DNA of 64,000 bases from Myroides sp. JBRI-B21084 (GCF_030545015.1 NZ_CP120653.1:868001-932000); one strand, 5' to 3'; positions 1-7,400 are shown, counted from the stretch's first letter. Translations and numbers: made by a program. Notes: generated from the sequence alone by a model not told the origin.

Positions 1-598
1 TTTTACTATCGCCCCCTAGAGCGCGCATTGTGCTGCCTGTGCGTTTGAATTGAATTTCGGTTTGTAAGCAGCGAAACCCCATTTGTTTTAATTTTTTATT
101 AGCTACTGGACTTTCGATGAACTGCCTTGCTTGTTGCCAGCATAGTTTTGCTTGTGCTTCTTTTGTTGCACCTACGTAGATTTGGGCTTCCATTTCAAAA
201 TCGATACTCATACAGTATAGTGCAAGCCCTGCCATTTCTGCGGTTTTTCCGTTTTTTTTGGCGCGTTTGTCGTAAACGGTTCGTATGCGGCGGTTTCCTG
301 TTTGGGTGTGTATCCACCCAAAAAGGTTGTACATGGTAAAGGCTTGGAATGGTTGCAGTATAAATGGCTGACCTGCCATTGCGCCTGTGGTGTGGTTTAT
401 AAATGTTGCAAAAAAGTGGAGAATTAGCATTCCTTTTTTGTGATCGAGGTGAAAACCACTTTCGGGTGCATCGGCTATCCATTTGTAAAAGCGTTCTACT
501 GCTAATTTTATTTTTTGCCCTGTTTTTATTTGCCCGTTTTTTACTTTTTCCGCATACTGAAACGCTGGACTGTTAAGCATTTCGGTTGTTGGTTTCAT
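1..598 (-). CDS. Phage terminase large subunit, N-terminal part (cut by window edge)
   Basis: The frame is open from the ATG at 596-598 to the left edge, giving 199 codons of the N-terminal ATPase half. In the family this protein is the packaging motor that cuts and translocates DNA into the prohead. Visible features are a region reading FILQPFQAFTMYNLFGW, typical of HK97-type terminases, followed at about residues 93-102 by DKRAKKNGKT, which matches the family's deviant Walker A motif. The start lies 3 bases after the small-terminase stop, so the two are translationally close. The Walker B and nuclease domain lie outside the window. There is no stop codon or frameshift in the visible part. 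Confidence 0.85.
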   Translation of the reverse strand, partial: MKPTTEMLNSPAFQYAEKVKNGQIKTGQKIKLAVERFYKWIADAPESGFHLDHKKGMLILHFFATFINHTTGAMAGQPFILQPFQAFTMYNLFGWIHTQTGNRRIRTVYDKRAKKNGKTAEMAGLALYCMSIDFEMEAQIYVGATKEAQAKLCWQQARQFIESPVANKKLKQMGFRCLQTEIQFKRTGSTMRALGGDSK

Positions 599-601
599 AA
601 A

Positions 602-1051
602 TTAAGCGTGTTCTTTAAAAAATTCTGTAAAAATGTCGAGTTGCCCCACGTTTTCAACTCCTTTTAATTCGCGTTCGCTTCGTGGATCTAATCCAAATTG
701 CTTGAAGCATTTTAAAAGTGTTGAGGCTGCATCGTTTCGCAAAACTACTTCGGTTGAAATATTGGTTGCTTTGGTACGATATGTTTGGATGTATCCTGTT
801 CCAAATTCTTCGCGATTTTTTGCGTGGATTTGTTTTGTAGCAAATTCAAATTGTGCCATTGCTTCGGCAAATATTTCTAAAGCGTTTAGGTATACTTTTT
901 TTAGCCGGTTTAATTCAACTAATTTTTCGCCCATTGTTTTGTAATGTTTTTTTGCTGGGTTTGAAAGAAAGGTTGGTGGTTCGGGTACTGTTGTTAGATG
1001 TTCGATTTTTTCGGGCTGGAAACTTATTTCTTTTCGATGAACTGTTTCCAT
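602..1051 (-). CDS. Phage terminase small subunit, P27 family
   Basis: This 149-residue protein carries the P27-family hallmark near the C-terminus: FGLDPRSERELKG at about residues 120-132, after a helical region with regularly spaced acidic and hydrophobic residues. In that family the small subunit recognises the packaging site and hands DNA to the large subunit. It sits directly upstream of the large terminase with a 3-base gap and downstream of a second small helical protein. The length is normal for P27 proteins (about 130-170 residues). Confidence 0.82.
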   Translation of the reverse strand: METVHRKEISFQPEKIEHLTTVPEPPTFLSNPAKKHYKTMGEKLVELNRLKKVYLNALEIFAEAMAQFEFATKQIHAKNREEFGTGYIQTYRTKATNISTEVVLRNDAASTLLKCFKQFGLDPRSERELKGVENVGQLDIFTEFFKEHA

Positions 1052-1060
1052 GGTGATTTT

Positions 1061-1360
1061 TTATTTTAATGAGAAATGAATTTCTTCGATGGCTTTTATA
1101 TCGGGTTTTTCTTGCCAACCGATGATTTCGTTTTTTGTGTCTTTGATTGGTATTCCGCAGGCTAATTTTTTTAGTGCGTCTTTTACTTCATCGCGTTCCA
1201 TTTGTTTGCATTCTTCAAAAGTTTCTTTAAATTTTGGGTTTTTCTTTAAAAGCTCGTTGAACTTTTTTAGTGTGAAATCTTTTTGTTCGGTTTGAAAACT
1301 TTTGATTGCATTTGATAAATGGTAGTTTTGATCGATGTAATGTTTGAAAAAGTTTATCAT
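1061..1360 (-). CDS. Small helix-turn-helix protein, possible second terminase-small-like factor
   Basis: The 99-residue protein has a central segment (about residues 33-70) in which a predicted recognition helix is followed by NPKFKETFEECKQMERDE and then ALKKLACG. This spacing resembles the N-terminal helix-turn-helix part of phBC6A51-type phage proteins and small terminases ('dPeF.eav.ea.e...d.ve.al.k.A.G'). It lies between the phospholipase-D-like gene, which it overlaps by 4 bases, and the P27 terminase. A role in packaging-site binding or late-gene control is inference. It could equally be an unrelated helical phage protein. Confidence 0.5.
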   Translation of the reverse strand: MINFFKHYIDQNYHLSNAIKSFQTEQKDFTLKKFNELLKKNPKFKETFEECKQMERDEVKDALKKLACGIPIKDTKNEIIGWQEKPDIKAIEEIHFSLK

Positions 1361-2019
1361 AGTAGTGTTTTTTGTATTTCGTTTATTCCTTCTCCAATTT
1401 CTTCTAAACAGGTTTTGTAAAAATTAAAATCTTCAATACATGTTGATATGGTCATGTTCTCGTATCGTGGGTTGTTTGTGAAATTGAACGATCCAACGAA
1501 ATTAATTACTTGGCTGTTTTCTAATTCGAATAATTGAAACTTTGAATGGTTTTCGGTGAAAATAAATTCGCAGTTTTCTTTTACTAGGTCCAGGGCTCCG
1601 GATTTATGCAGCCATTTGTACGAATGGATAATATCTAACATGATTTTAAATTGCACTCCTTGATCACATAATTCTTTAATCCTGGTAAATGCTATATCTG
1701 TGATTGCCCAGGTACTGATGTATATTTTTTTTACTGGATAATTTTCTACTACAGCTTTTAAAATGTTTGGACTATCGATTTTGTTTGAAACAATTTTTAT
1801 TTCGTAACCTGGTTCAAGTTGCTTTAAAATTTCTGTAATTTCTTCAAAGTCATAAATCGCTTTACGCTGATATTTAACTACTTTTTTTTGAAGCTTCATA
1901 ATTACTTTGTTTTGCGGGTTCATTTTTTTTACCCTTGTTTTTACTTGATTCTTTTTTTTAAGAACTTTTTCTTTAGCTTTTCGAATTAGATCTTCGTTTT
2001 TAATATTATCTAAAATCAT
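1357..2019 (-). CDS. Phospholipase D-like domain protein in the phage packaging module
   Basis: The 220-residue protein has a Lys-rich N-terminus (residues 1-50) followed by one phospholipase-D-superfamily domain. The active-site-like segment reads ENHSKFQLFE, giving the His-x-Lys pair. After it comes NFVGSFNFTNNPRYEN, the usual 'GS.N.t.n...e' continuation of PLD nucleases. The Asp of the classic HxKxxxxD motif is not evident (the position falls on Glu). PLD nucleases act as dimers, so one motif is enough. The stop overlaps the start of the next gene by 4 bases. Role unknown; nuclease activity near the terminase genes is inferred. Confidence 0.65.
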   Translation of the reverse strand: MILDNIKNEDLIRKAKEKVLKKKNQVKTRVKKMNPQNKVIMKLQKKVVKYQRKAIYDFEEITEILKQLEPGYEIKIVSNKIDSPNILKAVVENYPVKKIYISTWAITDIAFTRIKELCDQGVQFKIMLDIIHSYKWLHKSGALDLVKENCEFIFTENHSKFQLFELENSQVINFVGSFNFTNNPRYENMTISTCIEDFNFYKTCLEEIGEGINEIQKTLL

Positions 2020-2140
2020 ACTTCATAGATTTATAATTTATACCCCCCCTCTAAAAATATCACTGAGTAAAAATCTGACTAAACAGCGATGTACAGCGGG
2101 TTAAGGGTTTTAAAAATTCCCCCCATACCCCTTTAAAAAA
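2020..2140. other. Intergenic G/C-run segment between HNH and PLD-like genes; possible packaging site
   Basis: This is the only sizeable non-coding gap in the packaging module. The top strand has two C-runs, one near 2043-2049 and one near 2119-2124, in otherwise AT-rich DNA, plus the run CCCC near 2128-2131. In several HK97-type phages the cohesive-end site lies beside the HNH-terminase genes. Nothing in the sequence proves a cos site, and the C-runs may simply be a local feature. Confidence 0.2.
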
Positions 2141-2437
2141 CTATTTATCTTTTGCAGATTTTTTATCGTGGCATTTTTTACAAAGACTTTGTAAGTTAGA
2201 CAATTCATATCCAGCGCCGCCTTTCTTAACAGGCACAATGTGATCGGCTACTGTGGCTATAGTAATTATATTTAATTGATCACAATGTTTACAAAATGGA
2301 AACTGTGTAAGTTGTGCAGCTCTAAGCTTTCGCCATTTACGTGCGTTGTAATCAAAATCGGCGTGTGTACGGGTTCTTTCAAACGGTTTTCGTTCGAACA
2401 CCCAAGGCCTTTTAATTTTTTTTATCTTATTAGACAT
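2141..2437 (-). CDS. HNH endonuclease (phage packaging-associated)
   Basis: The product is a 98-residue HNH nuclease. CKHC is followed by VADHIVPVKKGGAGYELSNLQSLCKKCHDKK, which supplies the two Cys pairs for zinc, the catalytic ADH and the Asn-His part of the ββα-metal fold. Phage HNH proteins encoded next to terminase genes are known to assist terminase cleavage at packaging sites. The ATG at 2437 was chosen because earlier in-frame starts (up to 2500) run into the helicase gene, whereas 2437 leaves a 10-base gap after the helicase stop. Confidence 0.85.
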   Translation of the reverse strand: MSNKIKKIKRPWVFERKPFERTRTHADFDYNARKWRKLRAAQLTQFPFCKHCDQLNIITIATVADHIVPVKKGGAGYELSNLQSLCKKCHDKKSAKDK

Positions 2438-2447
2438 AGGCTTTGTT

Positions 2448-3881
2448 TTAAAAGATACTATCATTAACAGGTTGATTATAATTTTGTAACGCATCAACAT
2501 GCACGTTTGTAAATCTATTATCGTTCATACCCGATAACGGATCATAATCCATGTATTTTGTTCGATTAGCTTCATACCATAAGCCAACAGTTCCAAGTCC
2601 ACCGCTACGGTTCTTTGCAACTATAAACTCGCTGTTCTCGCCTGGTCCTAATAAATCTTCATCAATATTAAGGCCGTAGTATTCTGCACGATATAAAAAA
2701 GCTACAATATCTGCATCCTGTTCTATATCTCCCGATTCTTTCAAATGATGTAAGGCAGGGCGTTTTAAAGGTGTTTTTTCAACCTCACGGCTTAACTGCG
2801 CTAACCCAATCACTGCAATATCAAGTTCTTTAGCTAAAGCTTTCAAACCCTGGGTAACCTTACCCGTTTCGGTTCTAATATCCTTACCAGCACCTGCAGA
2901 TAATTGTATGTAATCAACAATTAAAAGCTTTATATCATGCTTTCGCTTCAATAATCTAGCTTTACGTTTAATTTCATTAATATTCAGTGCAGGTCTATCA
3001 TCAATATGAATATTGTAATTCAGCATTTCACTCGTAACCCGGTTTAGTGTTTCAAAGTATTTTGCATGTTCAAATCCAGTAAGCGTTAACTGTTTTAAAT
3101 GCAAACTACTGTTAAGTGCAATAGCACGGGTTGCAAGTTGCACGGCACTCATTTCAAGCGAAATAAATCCAACGCCGTGGCCTGCACGTGCTGCAGAAAT
3201 CATACTACTGCCAACAAAGGCAGTTTTACCCATTCCAGGGCGCGCACCAATCACAATGAATTCTCCAGTTTTCCAACCACCAAACATTTTGTTTAGTTTT
3301 GTAAATCCGGTTTCAATACCAATTAAATCGTTTTCACCTGCATTAGTAAGCATTTCAACGTTTTTTGCAACTTGCATTAAACTATCGCTCCAGCTAACAT
3401 CTGTTTTACCCGATGCAACTTCTTCATGTAACTTAACAAAATCGTTATCTAACAAATCCATTAATTCTAATGAATCAACAGCATCGTCGTAGGCTAGGCG
3501 AGTAGCTTCGTTTGCAAGGGCTATAATTTTACGTTTAATGTAAAATTGTTTTAAAATATGCGCATGAAAATCAATGTGTGCAGAGGATGCTATTTTTTGA
3601 GTGAGATCAATTAAAAAGAAATCACCGCCAACGGCATCTAATTTTTTTGTTTTTTTTAGTTCGTCCGATACAGAAAGTATATCAACAGGAATGTTTTTGT
3701 TTGATAACCGCAAAATAGCTTCAAAAACATACTGATTTTCAGGCTTGTAAAACACTTCAGGGGTTTTAATCACATGAAGCAAATCAATTACCGATGCGTT
3801 ATCTACCAATACAGCGCCCAACACAGCTTCTTCAATATCTTTTGCGTGCGGCGGTATTAATCCTTTTTTTAAATCGTTCAT
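2448..3881 (-). CDS. Replicative DNA helicase, DnaB family (prophage)
   Basis: This is a 477-residue DnaB-type hexameric helicase for phage DNA replication. The N-terminal domain begins PPHAKDIEEAVLGAVLVDN (about 11-29). The RecA-like motor has Walker A GARPGMGKT at about 212-220, Walker B LLIVDYIQL and the C-terminal motif SGDIEQDADIVAFLYR. The length is normal for DnaB. The ATG at 3881 gives the canonical N-terminus and a 10-base gap from the upstream initiator gene. The 3929 alternative would overlap that gene. It is the likely partner of the initiator encoded immediately upstream, as with lambda O and host DnaB, but here the phage brings its own helicase. Confidence 0.92.
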   Translation of the reverse strand: MNDLKKGLIPPHAKDIEEAVLGAVLVDNASVIDLLHVIKTPEVFYKPENQYVFEAILRLSNKNIPVDILSVSDELKKTKKLDAVGGDFFLIDLTQKIASSAHIDFHAHILKQFYIKRKIIALANEATRLAYDDAVDSLELMDLLDNDFVKLHEEVASGKTDVSWSDSLMQVAKNVEMLTNAGENDLIGIETGFTKLNKMFGGWKTGEFIVIGARPGMGKTAFVGSSMISAARAGHGVGFISLEMSAVQLATRAIALNSSLHLKQLTLTGFEHAKYFETLNRVTSEMLNYNIHIDDRPALNINEIKRKARLLKRKHDIKLLIVDYIQLSAGAGKDIRTETGKVTQGLKALAKELDIAVIGLAQLSREVEKTPLKRPALHHLKESGDIEQDADIVAFLYRAEYYGLNIDEDLLGPGENSEFIVAKNRSGGLGTVGLWYEANRTKYMDYDPLSGMNDNRFTNVHVDALQNYNQPVNDSIF

Positions 3882-3891
3882 AGGTTTTTTT

Positions 3892-4539
3892 TTATAACTG
3901 AAAACGCTTGTTTGCAGGATTACTTGCAATAGGCGCTACGGTTTGATTAAACTTACTTTGGTTTGTTAGCCAATTATTGAAGTACAATTGTGCACGCGCA
4001 TGAATTGTTTTGCAATCATAATTTCTATCTTCAACATCAAAAGTTAAATTGAAGCTTTCTTTTGCTTTTTCGAAATCTGAAATTTTTGATTGATATTTCA
4101 TTAGTAAATTTTCATACTCAAATGGAAAATTTTTCGAAAGAAATTCAAGCGCGTTTGCCTTATTATTAATTGTATTATTAATTGTATTATTATATATGAC
4201 TTTTTTGTCAAGGGGTGTTGACGATTTCGTCAAGGGGTGTTTGACTTTTTCGTCAAGGGGTTTGATTTTTTCGTCAAGGGATATTTTGCGTACAAAACGC
4301 CCCTCATTTTCAATTTTTATAGATATAAATCCAAAGCTTTTTAATTGCGAAATCCATCTACTTATGGTTTCTTCCGAAACTTCGTACAATTCTGCAAAGT
4401 AGCTGTTTTCTGCCCAGCAAAACCCGTCTTTATTACACAAGGCGGTAATTTCGCCGTACAACAACTTTGCATTCGCCTTTAACCCCTTACAATACCTAAC
4501 ATTTGCAGGTATAATTGCGTAAAACGTAGGAGGGTTCAT
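3892..4539 (-). CDS. Phage replication initiator-like helix-turn-helix protein with embedded iterons
   Basis: The 215-residue protein has an N-terminal winged-helix region (about residues 5-95; YFAELYEVSEETISRWISQL is the helix-turn-helix) of the kind found in phage replication proteins and Gram-positive RepA/DnaD-type initiators. It is followed by a Lys/Pro/Asp-rich linker (about 90-115), an Asn-rich stretch and a helical C-terminal domain. The linker is encoded by four near-identical DNA repeats described separately. The gene sits directly upstream of the helicase. Initiation of replication at an origin within its own gene, as in lambdoid O genes, is inferred from the position and the iterons. 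Confidence 0.68.
   Translation of the reverse strand: MNPPTFYAIIPANVRYCKGLKANAKLLYGEITALCNKDGFCWAENSYFAELYEVSEETISRWISQLKSFGFISIKIENEGRFVRKISLDEKIKPLDEKVKHPLTKSSTPLDKKVIYNNTINNTINNKANALEFLSKNFPFEYENLLMKYQSKISDFEKAKESFNLTFDVEDRNYDCKTIHARAQLYFNNWLTNQSKFNQTVAPIASNPANKRFQL
4158..4285. repeat. Iteron cluster with adjacent AT-rich repeats; candidate phage replication origin
   Basis: Four copies of GTCAAGGG[GA] begin at 4207, 4229, 4252 and 4273, spaced 22, 23 and 21 bases. Three of them are preceded by TTTCGTCAAGGG or TTTTCGTCAAGGG. Immediately beside them (4161-4198) is an AT-only-like tract built of repeated ATTATTAATTGT units. Iterons next to an AT-rich unwinding tract are the standard layout of an initiator-dependent origin. 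Copy 2 is out of phase with the others in the protein frame (it encodes Pro-Leu-Thr, not Pro-Leu-Asp), so the DNA and not the peptide repeat is conserved. Confidence 0.7.
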
Positions 4540-4540
4540 A

Positions 4541-4999
4541 TTAATTTTTTTGAAGTTTCACAAAATCAAGTTGCAATTTTTCTACACTAATAATTTTATC
4601 GGTAATAGTACACAATGCATTAGCCTTTTTCATAAAATCATCGGTTATTTTAGTAGGATCATCAAAATGCGCTAAAAGTTCATCTAGCTTGTCTTTAGCT
4701 TTCATACTACTATTAGGCAGCATTAATCCATCTATATTAACAGGTAGGTAATTTTTGTAATTTTCTTGTGGTTTTATTACCATTGGGTTATGTTGTGTTG
4801 CAACTCCATCAGTTTTTTTAAACTCAATTTCGTTTAAAAAGTCGTTAATTTCACTTTCCCACTTTGTAAAGGTTCGCTGATTTGTAACAACAATAAGCTT
4901 TCCGCTTACTTCTTTCACATAATCAATAACAAACTCTTTTTTTTCAAAAACAAACATTGTTTCGTTTTCAAACAACTCTATCGCTTCTTTTATTTTCAT
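4541..4999 (-). CDS. Phage protein of unknown function
   Basis: I do not recognise this 152-residue protein. It is acidic and probably mostly helical, with a short β-rich part at about residues 15-45 (FVFEKKEFVIDYVKEV, then KLIVVTNQRTF) and a helical C-terminus. No signal peptide, membrane segment or cysteine motif is visible. It lies between the HNH_3-type endonuclease, which it overlaps by 32 bases, and the replication initiator (1-base gap), so it is co-transcribed with the replication module. A later start at 4957 would remove the overlap. Confidence 0.6.
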   Translation of the reverse strand: MKIKEAIELFENETMFVFEKKEFVIDYVKEVSGKLIVVTNQRTFTKWESEINDFLNEIEFKKTDGVATQHNPMVIKPQENYKNYLPVNIDGLMLPNSSMKAKDKLDELLAHFDDPTKITDDFMKKANALCTITDKIISVEKLQLDFVKLQKN

Positions 5000-5852
5000 G
5001 TTGTTTTTTATTTAAAATTGTTTTTAATTTTATTTGCGCAGCTTTAGATTCAATAAGCCCTGGTGCGTGTGTTTTTGCATAAGCAATTTCATCGGCGCTC
5101 ATTTTTAAAAAGCGTTTAGCAATTGCTTCGGGCGTGTAGCCGTTTATTTTTAATTGTTCGCTGCGCGATATGATGTATAAATTTTCAATTACGCAATTTT
5201 GTGGGTTTTTATCCATAAACTGCACATTGTAACCTTTTGGTATAGGACCGTTGTGCTGTTCCCATACAATTCTATGCTTTAACTTCCAATTTCTCTGCAA
5301 TGCACCGTTTTTTACCTTAACTTCAATATATCCGTCGTCGGTAATTCGTTCGGTACCAACAGGCACTATATTTACAGGAACATTCCCTTTTTTAAAAAAG
5401 GTAGGTTCTAATTTCGCACGTATTTCAGGCGATAGTTTTTTACCTTTATTTGGAGGTTCGGTACCTTTTTTTATGTAAGAATCTTCTATAAATCGCTGTT
5501 TTATTTCTTCCGGAACAACTAATCCTAACACTTTATATCGTTGCAAAACAAACCCACCGGTTTTACCGATTTTTTTTCCAATTTGTTTTGCAGGAATTTT
5601 ATTGTAATTAGCCGTTATAAAATCATCAAATTGCGCGGAATTGTTAGCAATTTGCATTTGAATACTTTGCTTTCGGTTTCGTTGTTCGGCAGTAAGATGT
5701 ATTTTATTATTCTGTAAATAATTTTTTATTCTACTAACAGGAATTTGTAAATATTTTGCCATTTCTGCGGCCGAAAAACGGGTGTAATAATAACAATGGA
5801 TAAACAAACGTTCATCCATCGTTAATTTTTGATTGTAATTCATATGCTTCAT
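4968..5852 (-). CDS. HNH_3-type endonuclease with helix-turn-helix N-terminus
   Basis: This 294-residue protein has an N-terminal region with two helix-turn-helix-like segments (about residues 25-60 and 75-110, the first containing FSAAEMAKYLQIPVSRIKNY). A His-Asn-His domain of the HNH_3 type follows at about 155-235: KHRIVWEQHNGPIPKGYN, then FMDKNPQNCVIENLYIIS. Such proteins are common in phages and are often free-standing homing endonucleases or recombination-associated nucleases. No intron or intein is evident in the neighbours. ATGs at 5852 and 5843 are both possible. Confidence 0.75.
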   Translation of the reverse strand: MKHMNYNQKLTMDERLFIHCYYYTRFSAAEMAKYLQIPVSRIKNYLQNNKIHLTAEQRNRKQSIQMQIANNSAQFDDFITANYNKIPAKQIGKKIGKTGGFVLQRYKVLGLVVPEEIKQRFIEDSYIKKGTEPPNKGKKLSPEIRAKLEPTFFKKGNVPVNIVPVGTERITDDGYIEVKVKNGALQRNWKLKHRIVWEQHNGPIPKGYNVQFMDKNPQNCVIENLYIISRSEQLKINGYTPEAIAKRFLKMSADEIAYAKTHAPGLIESKAAQIKLKTILNKKQHENKRSDRVV

Positions 5853-6080
5853 ATAATTACTTTTTGTTGTTTTTTTCTCTATTTTTTTATCCGATATGTC
5901 AAAGAACGTGTGAAATGCAGTTCCAATCCTTAAAACTCATTTCGCGAAAATCGCCTAAACAGTTGTTTAGAAATAAATGGATTGTTTTTGTGCTGTTACA
6001 GCATTGAAGCAAGTTCCGTAGCGAACTAACAGCGATTTACGTTTGCTGAAATTTGTTGCAAAATGGCTTGCAAAATTTCA
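5853..6080. other. Non-coding gap in the prophage early operon
   Basis: About 230 bases without a convincing gene on either strand. It is locally less AT-rich than its surroundings around 5930-6050 and contains short inverted repeats such as AAACAGTTGTTTAG near 5957. I see no clear promoter, tRNA or repeat array. Confidence 0.3.
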
Positions 6081-6209
6081 CTAACGTGTTTTGGTTCGTT
6101 TCTTTTTTTTGTATTCATCGTAAATTTCGCAAGCGCGTAAAAAGTAAATTGGTAGCAGGGCAAGCGCTACCCAAATCATTGATAGCCAAAAACCTTTACT
6201 TGTAAGCAT
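6081..6209 (-). CDS. Small single-pass membrane protein (prophage)
   Basis: Starting at the ATG at 6209, which is 2 bases after the preceding gene's stop, this encodes 42 residues: a hydrophobic helix (about residues 7-28, ending PIYFLRAC) and a strongly basic tail KKKKRTKTR. A longer form starting at 6275 would overlap the upstream gene by 64 bases and is less likely. Function unknown; small phage membrane proteins can act in superinfection exclusion or lysis control, but nothing here decides. Confidence 0.45.
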   Translation of the reverse strand: MLTSKGFWLSMIWVALALLPIYFLRACEIYDEYKKKKRTKTR

Positions 6210-6211
6210 AT

Positions 6212-6520
6212 TTATAGGTAGTTTAAGCGCACTAATGCACTGGTTAATATCATTATGCGGTTTGTTTTTGCGCACTTATAAGTTTCACCTGGTTTAAATT
6301 TTCCTTTTTCGATCCAATATTCCAGAGCTGTTTTACTTTTTACAGGTAAAATTTTAGCATCTAAAACTTGTTTAAATGTTACCGCTTTTTGTTTTTTAAG
6401 TTGATTGCGTTTTACTTGCAAATCAAATTCTAGGTTTCCAACAAATTCGCTGGCTTTACCTATTACTAAACCGTTTTCTTTTAAATGGTTTAGAAAATCG
6501 TTTACCGCTACTACTTGCAT
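6212..6520 (-). CDS. Prophage early protein of unknown function
   Basis: This 102-residue protein is basic in the middle (LQVKRNQLKKQKAVTFKQVL) and ends with a short β-like segment. A segment reading VTFKQVLDAKILPVKSKTALEYWIEKGKF (given here only as positions about 45-73) has the look of an excisionase- or MerR-like winged helix (Lys-Ser-Lys-Thr before a Tyr-Trp helix), so a DNA-binding role is possible. It is in the leftward early operon between two other small genes with gaps of 2-3 bases. Confidence 0.5.
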   Translation of the reverse strand: MQVVAVNDFLNHLKENGLVIGKASEFVGNLEFDLQVKRNQLKKQKAVTFKQVLDAKILPVKSKTALEYWIEKGKFKPGETYKCAKTNRIMILTSALVRLNYL

Positions 6521-6523
6521 AGG

Positions 6524-6781
6524 TTATGAGTTTTTAATTTTTTCAACAATCTTTTCCATTTCATCGATTAAGGTTACATCTCTGCCATCCCAAAACGCTT
6601 GAATTTTATTAATAGTTATATAATTAATTTCTAAACTTATATAAGTTACACAGGTGTCGACAAATTTTTTTCTAGTAGTAAAACCCAAGTTTCGCATAGT
6701 ATTTAACAAAAACAGGGCTTTGTACTTTAAAACTATTTGACTATCCGCAGCGTTAAACTGGTCTAATCCGTTGTAAATCAT
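6524..6781 (-). CDS. First gene of the prophage leftward early operon, unknown function
   Basis: This 85-residue, soluble, helical protein has no family I recognise. The C-terminal half (INKIQAFWDGRDVTLIDEM) could form a compact helix-turn-helix like a Cro or regulatory protein, which would fit its position as the first leftward gene opposite the repressor. A 14-bp perfect palindrome related to the repeats in the upstream intergenic region lies within its coding sequence at 6634-6647. Start at 6781; the next ATG is 19 residues later or more. Confidence 0.55.
   Translation of the reverse strand: MIYNGLDQFNAADSQIVLKYKALFLLNTMRNLGFTTRKKFVDTCVTYISLEINYITINKIQAFWDGRDVTLIDEMEKIVEKIKNS
6634..6647. 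promoter_or_regulatory. Perfect palindrome AACTTATATAAGTT, candidate repressor operator
   Basis: A 14-bp perfect palindrome lies inside the first early gene. The half-site AAACTTATA recurs twice in the repressor/early intergenic region (6889-6897 and 6899-6907), which suggests one DNA-binding protein recognises all three. Confidence 0.35.
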
Positions 6782-6825
6782 GGTTTTTAAAATGTTTAAC
6801 TTTTTTTAAAAATACTTGTTATTGG

Positions 6826-6970
6826 CAAACTTATTGCTTAACTTAATGTAGTATTGCCTTGACAAGACAAATATAGAAAAAGTTTTATAAACTTATACAA
6901 ACTTATATAAAAAATATGTAATATTTTGTTTTGTGTATTTAAGTTACTGTATTACAAACAATTACATTTG
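6826..6970. promoter_or_regulatory. Divergent prophage control region (repressor and early promoters, operator half-sites)
   Basis: The region between the early operon (leftward) and the repressor (rightward) holds a leftward -7 element TAAGTTTG (complement of 6826-6833) and a rightward TACATTTG at 6963-6970. Both match the Bacteroidota TAnnTTTG box, though neither has a -33 TTG at normal distance. Between them are two direct copies of AAACTTATA 10 bp apart (6889-6897, 6899-6907) and an AGTTTTATAAACT near-palindrome at 6881-6893. The layout suggests a lysis-lysogeny switch. Confidence 0.45.
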
Positions 6971-6977
6971 TAAAAAA

Positions 6978-7400
6978 ATGAAAAAAGAAACAACAATGTT
7001 AGAGCAAATAATAGATTATTGCTCTAAAAACGGAATAACATCGTACGAACTTGCAAAACATTTACCGCTTTCGCAGGTTGCCTTGCATGGTATTTTATCT
7101 GGTTCAACAACTCGCCCACGTATTAAAAACATTAAGTTGATTTATGATTATTTATTAAAAAATGAAAATATTTCAAATGTTGTAAATGAGCCCGCAGCTG
7201 TATACGAAACAGGTTTTGATAAAAAAATTACTGATGCAGAAAAACGCATCAAAGAATTAGAACAAAAATTAAAAAGTAAAGATCCTGATTTAACACCTTT
7301 AGCAATTGAAATGATAAAAAAGATTATTGAAGGTTTGTATGAAGAAATTTCGATACACCAAAAAGCAAAAAACGATTTTATTGATTATAAAAACGAATAA
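6978..7400 (+). CDS. Phage repressor-like helix-turn-helix protein
   Basis: From the ATG at 6978 this is 140 residues. An XRE/CI-type helix-turn-helix at about residues 12-50 (GITSYELAKHLPLSQVALHG) has a C-terminal coiled coil after it (ITDAEKRIKELEQKLK, about 87-102) that would support dimerisation. The gene is divergent from the early operon, the normal place for the lysogeny repressor. There is no LexA-like peptidase domain, so induction by self-cleavage is unlikely. Another start at 6996 is equally plausible because the -7-like box at 6963-6970 would place transcription start close to 6977. Confidence 0.7.
   Translation: MKKETTMLEQIIDYCSKNGITSYELAKHLPLSQVALHGILSGSTTRPRIKNIKLIYDYLLKNENISNVVNEPAAVYETGFDKKITDAEKRIKELEQKLKSKDPDLTPLAIEMIKKIIEGLYEEISIHQKAKNDFIDYKNE

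Noticed and set aside
127..339. Plus-strand open frame opposite the large terminase
   Set aside because: It is antisense to a clear terminase sequence and has no domain or start context; a shadow frame.
4158..4285. Protein-level repeat (Pro-Leu-Asp-x-Lys) as an explanation for the initiator-gene repeats
   Set aside because: One copy is out of frame and still conserved at DNA level, so a peptide repeat does not explain it.
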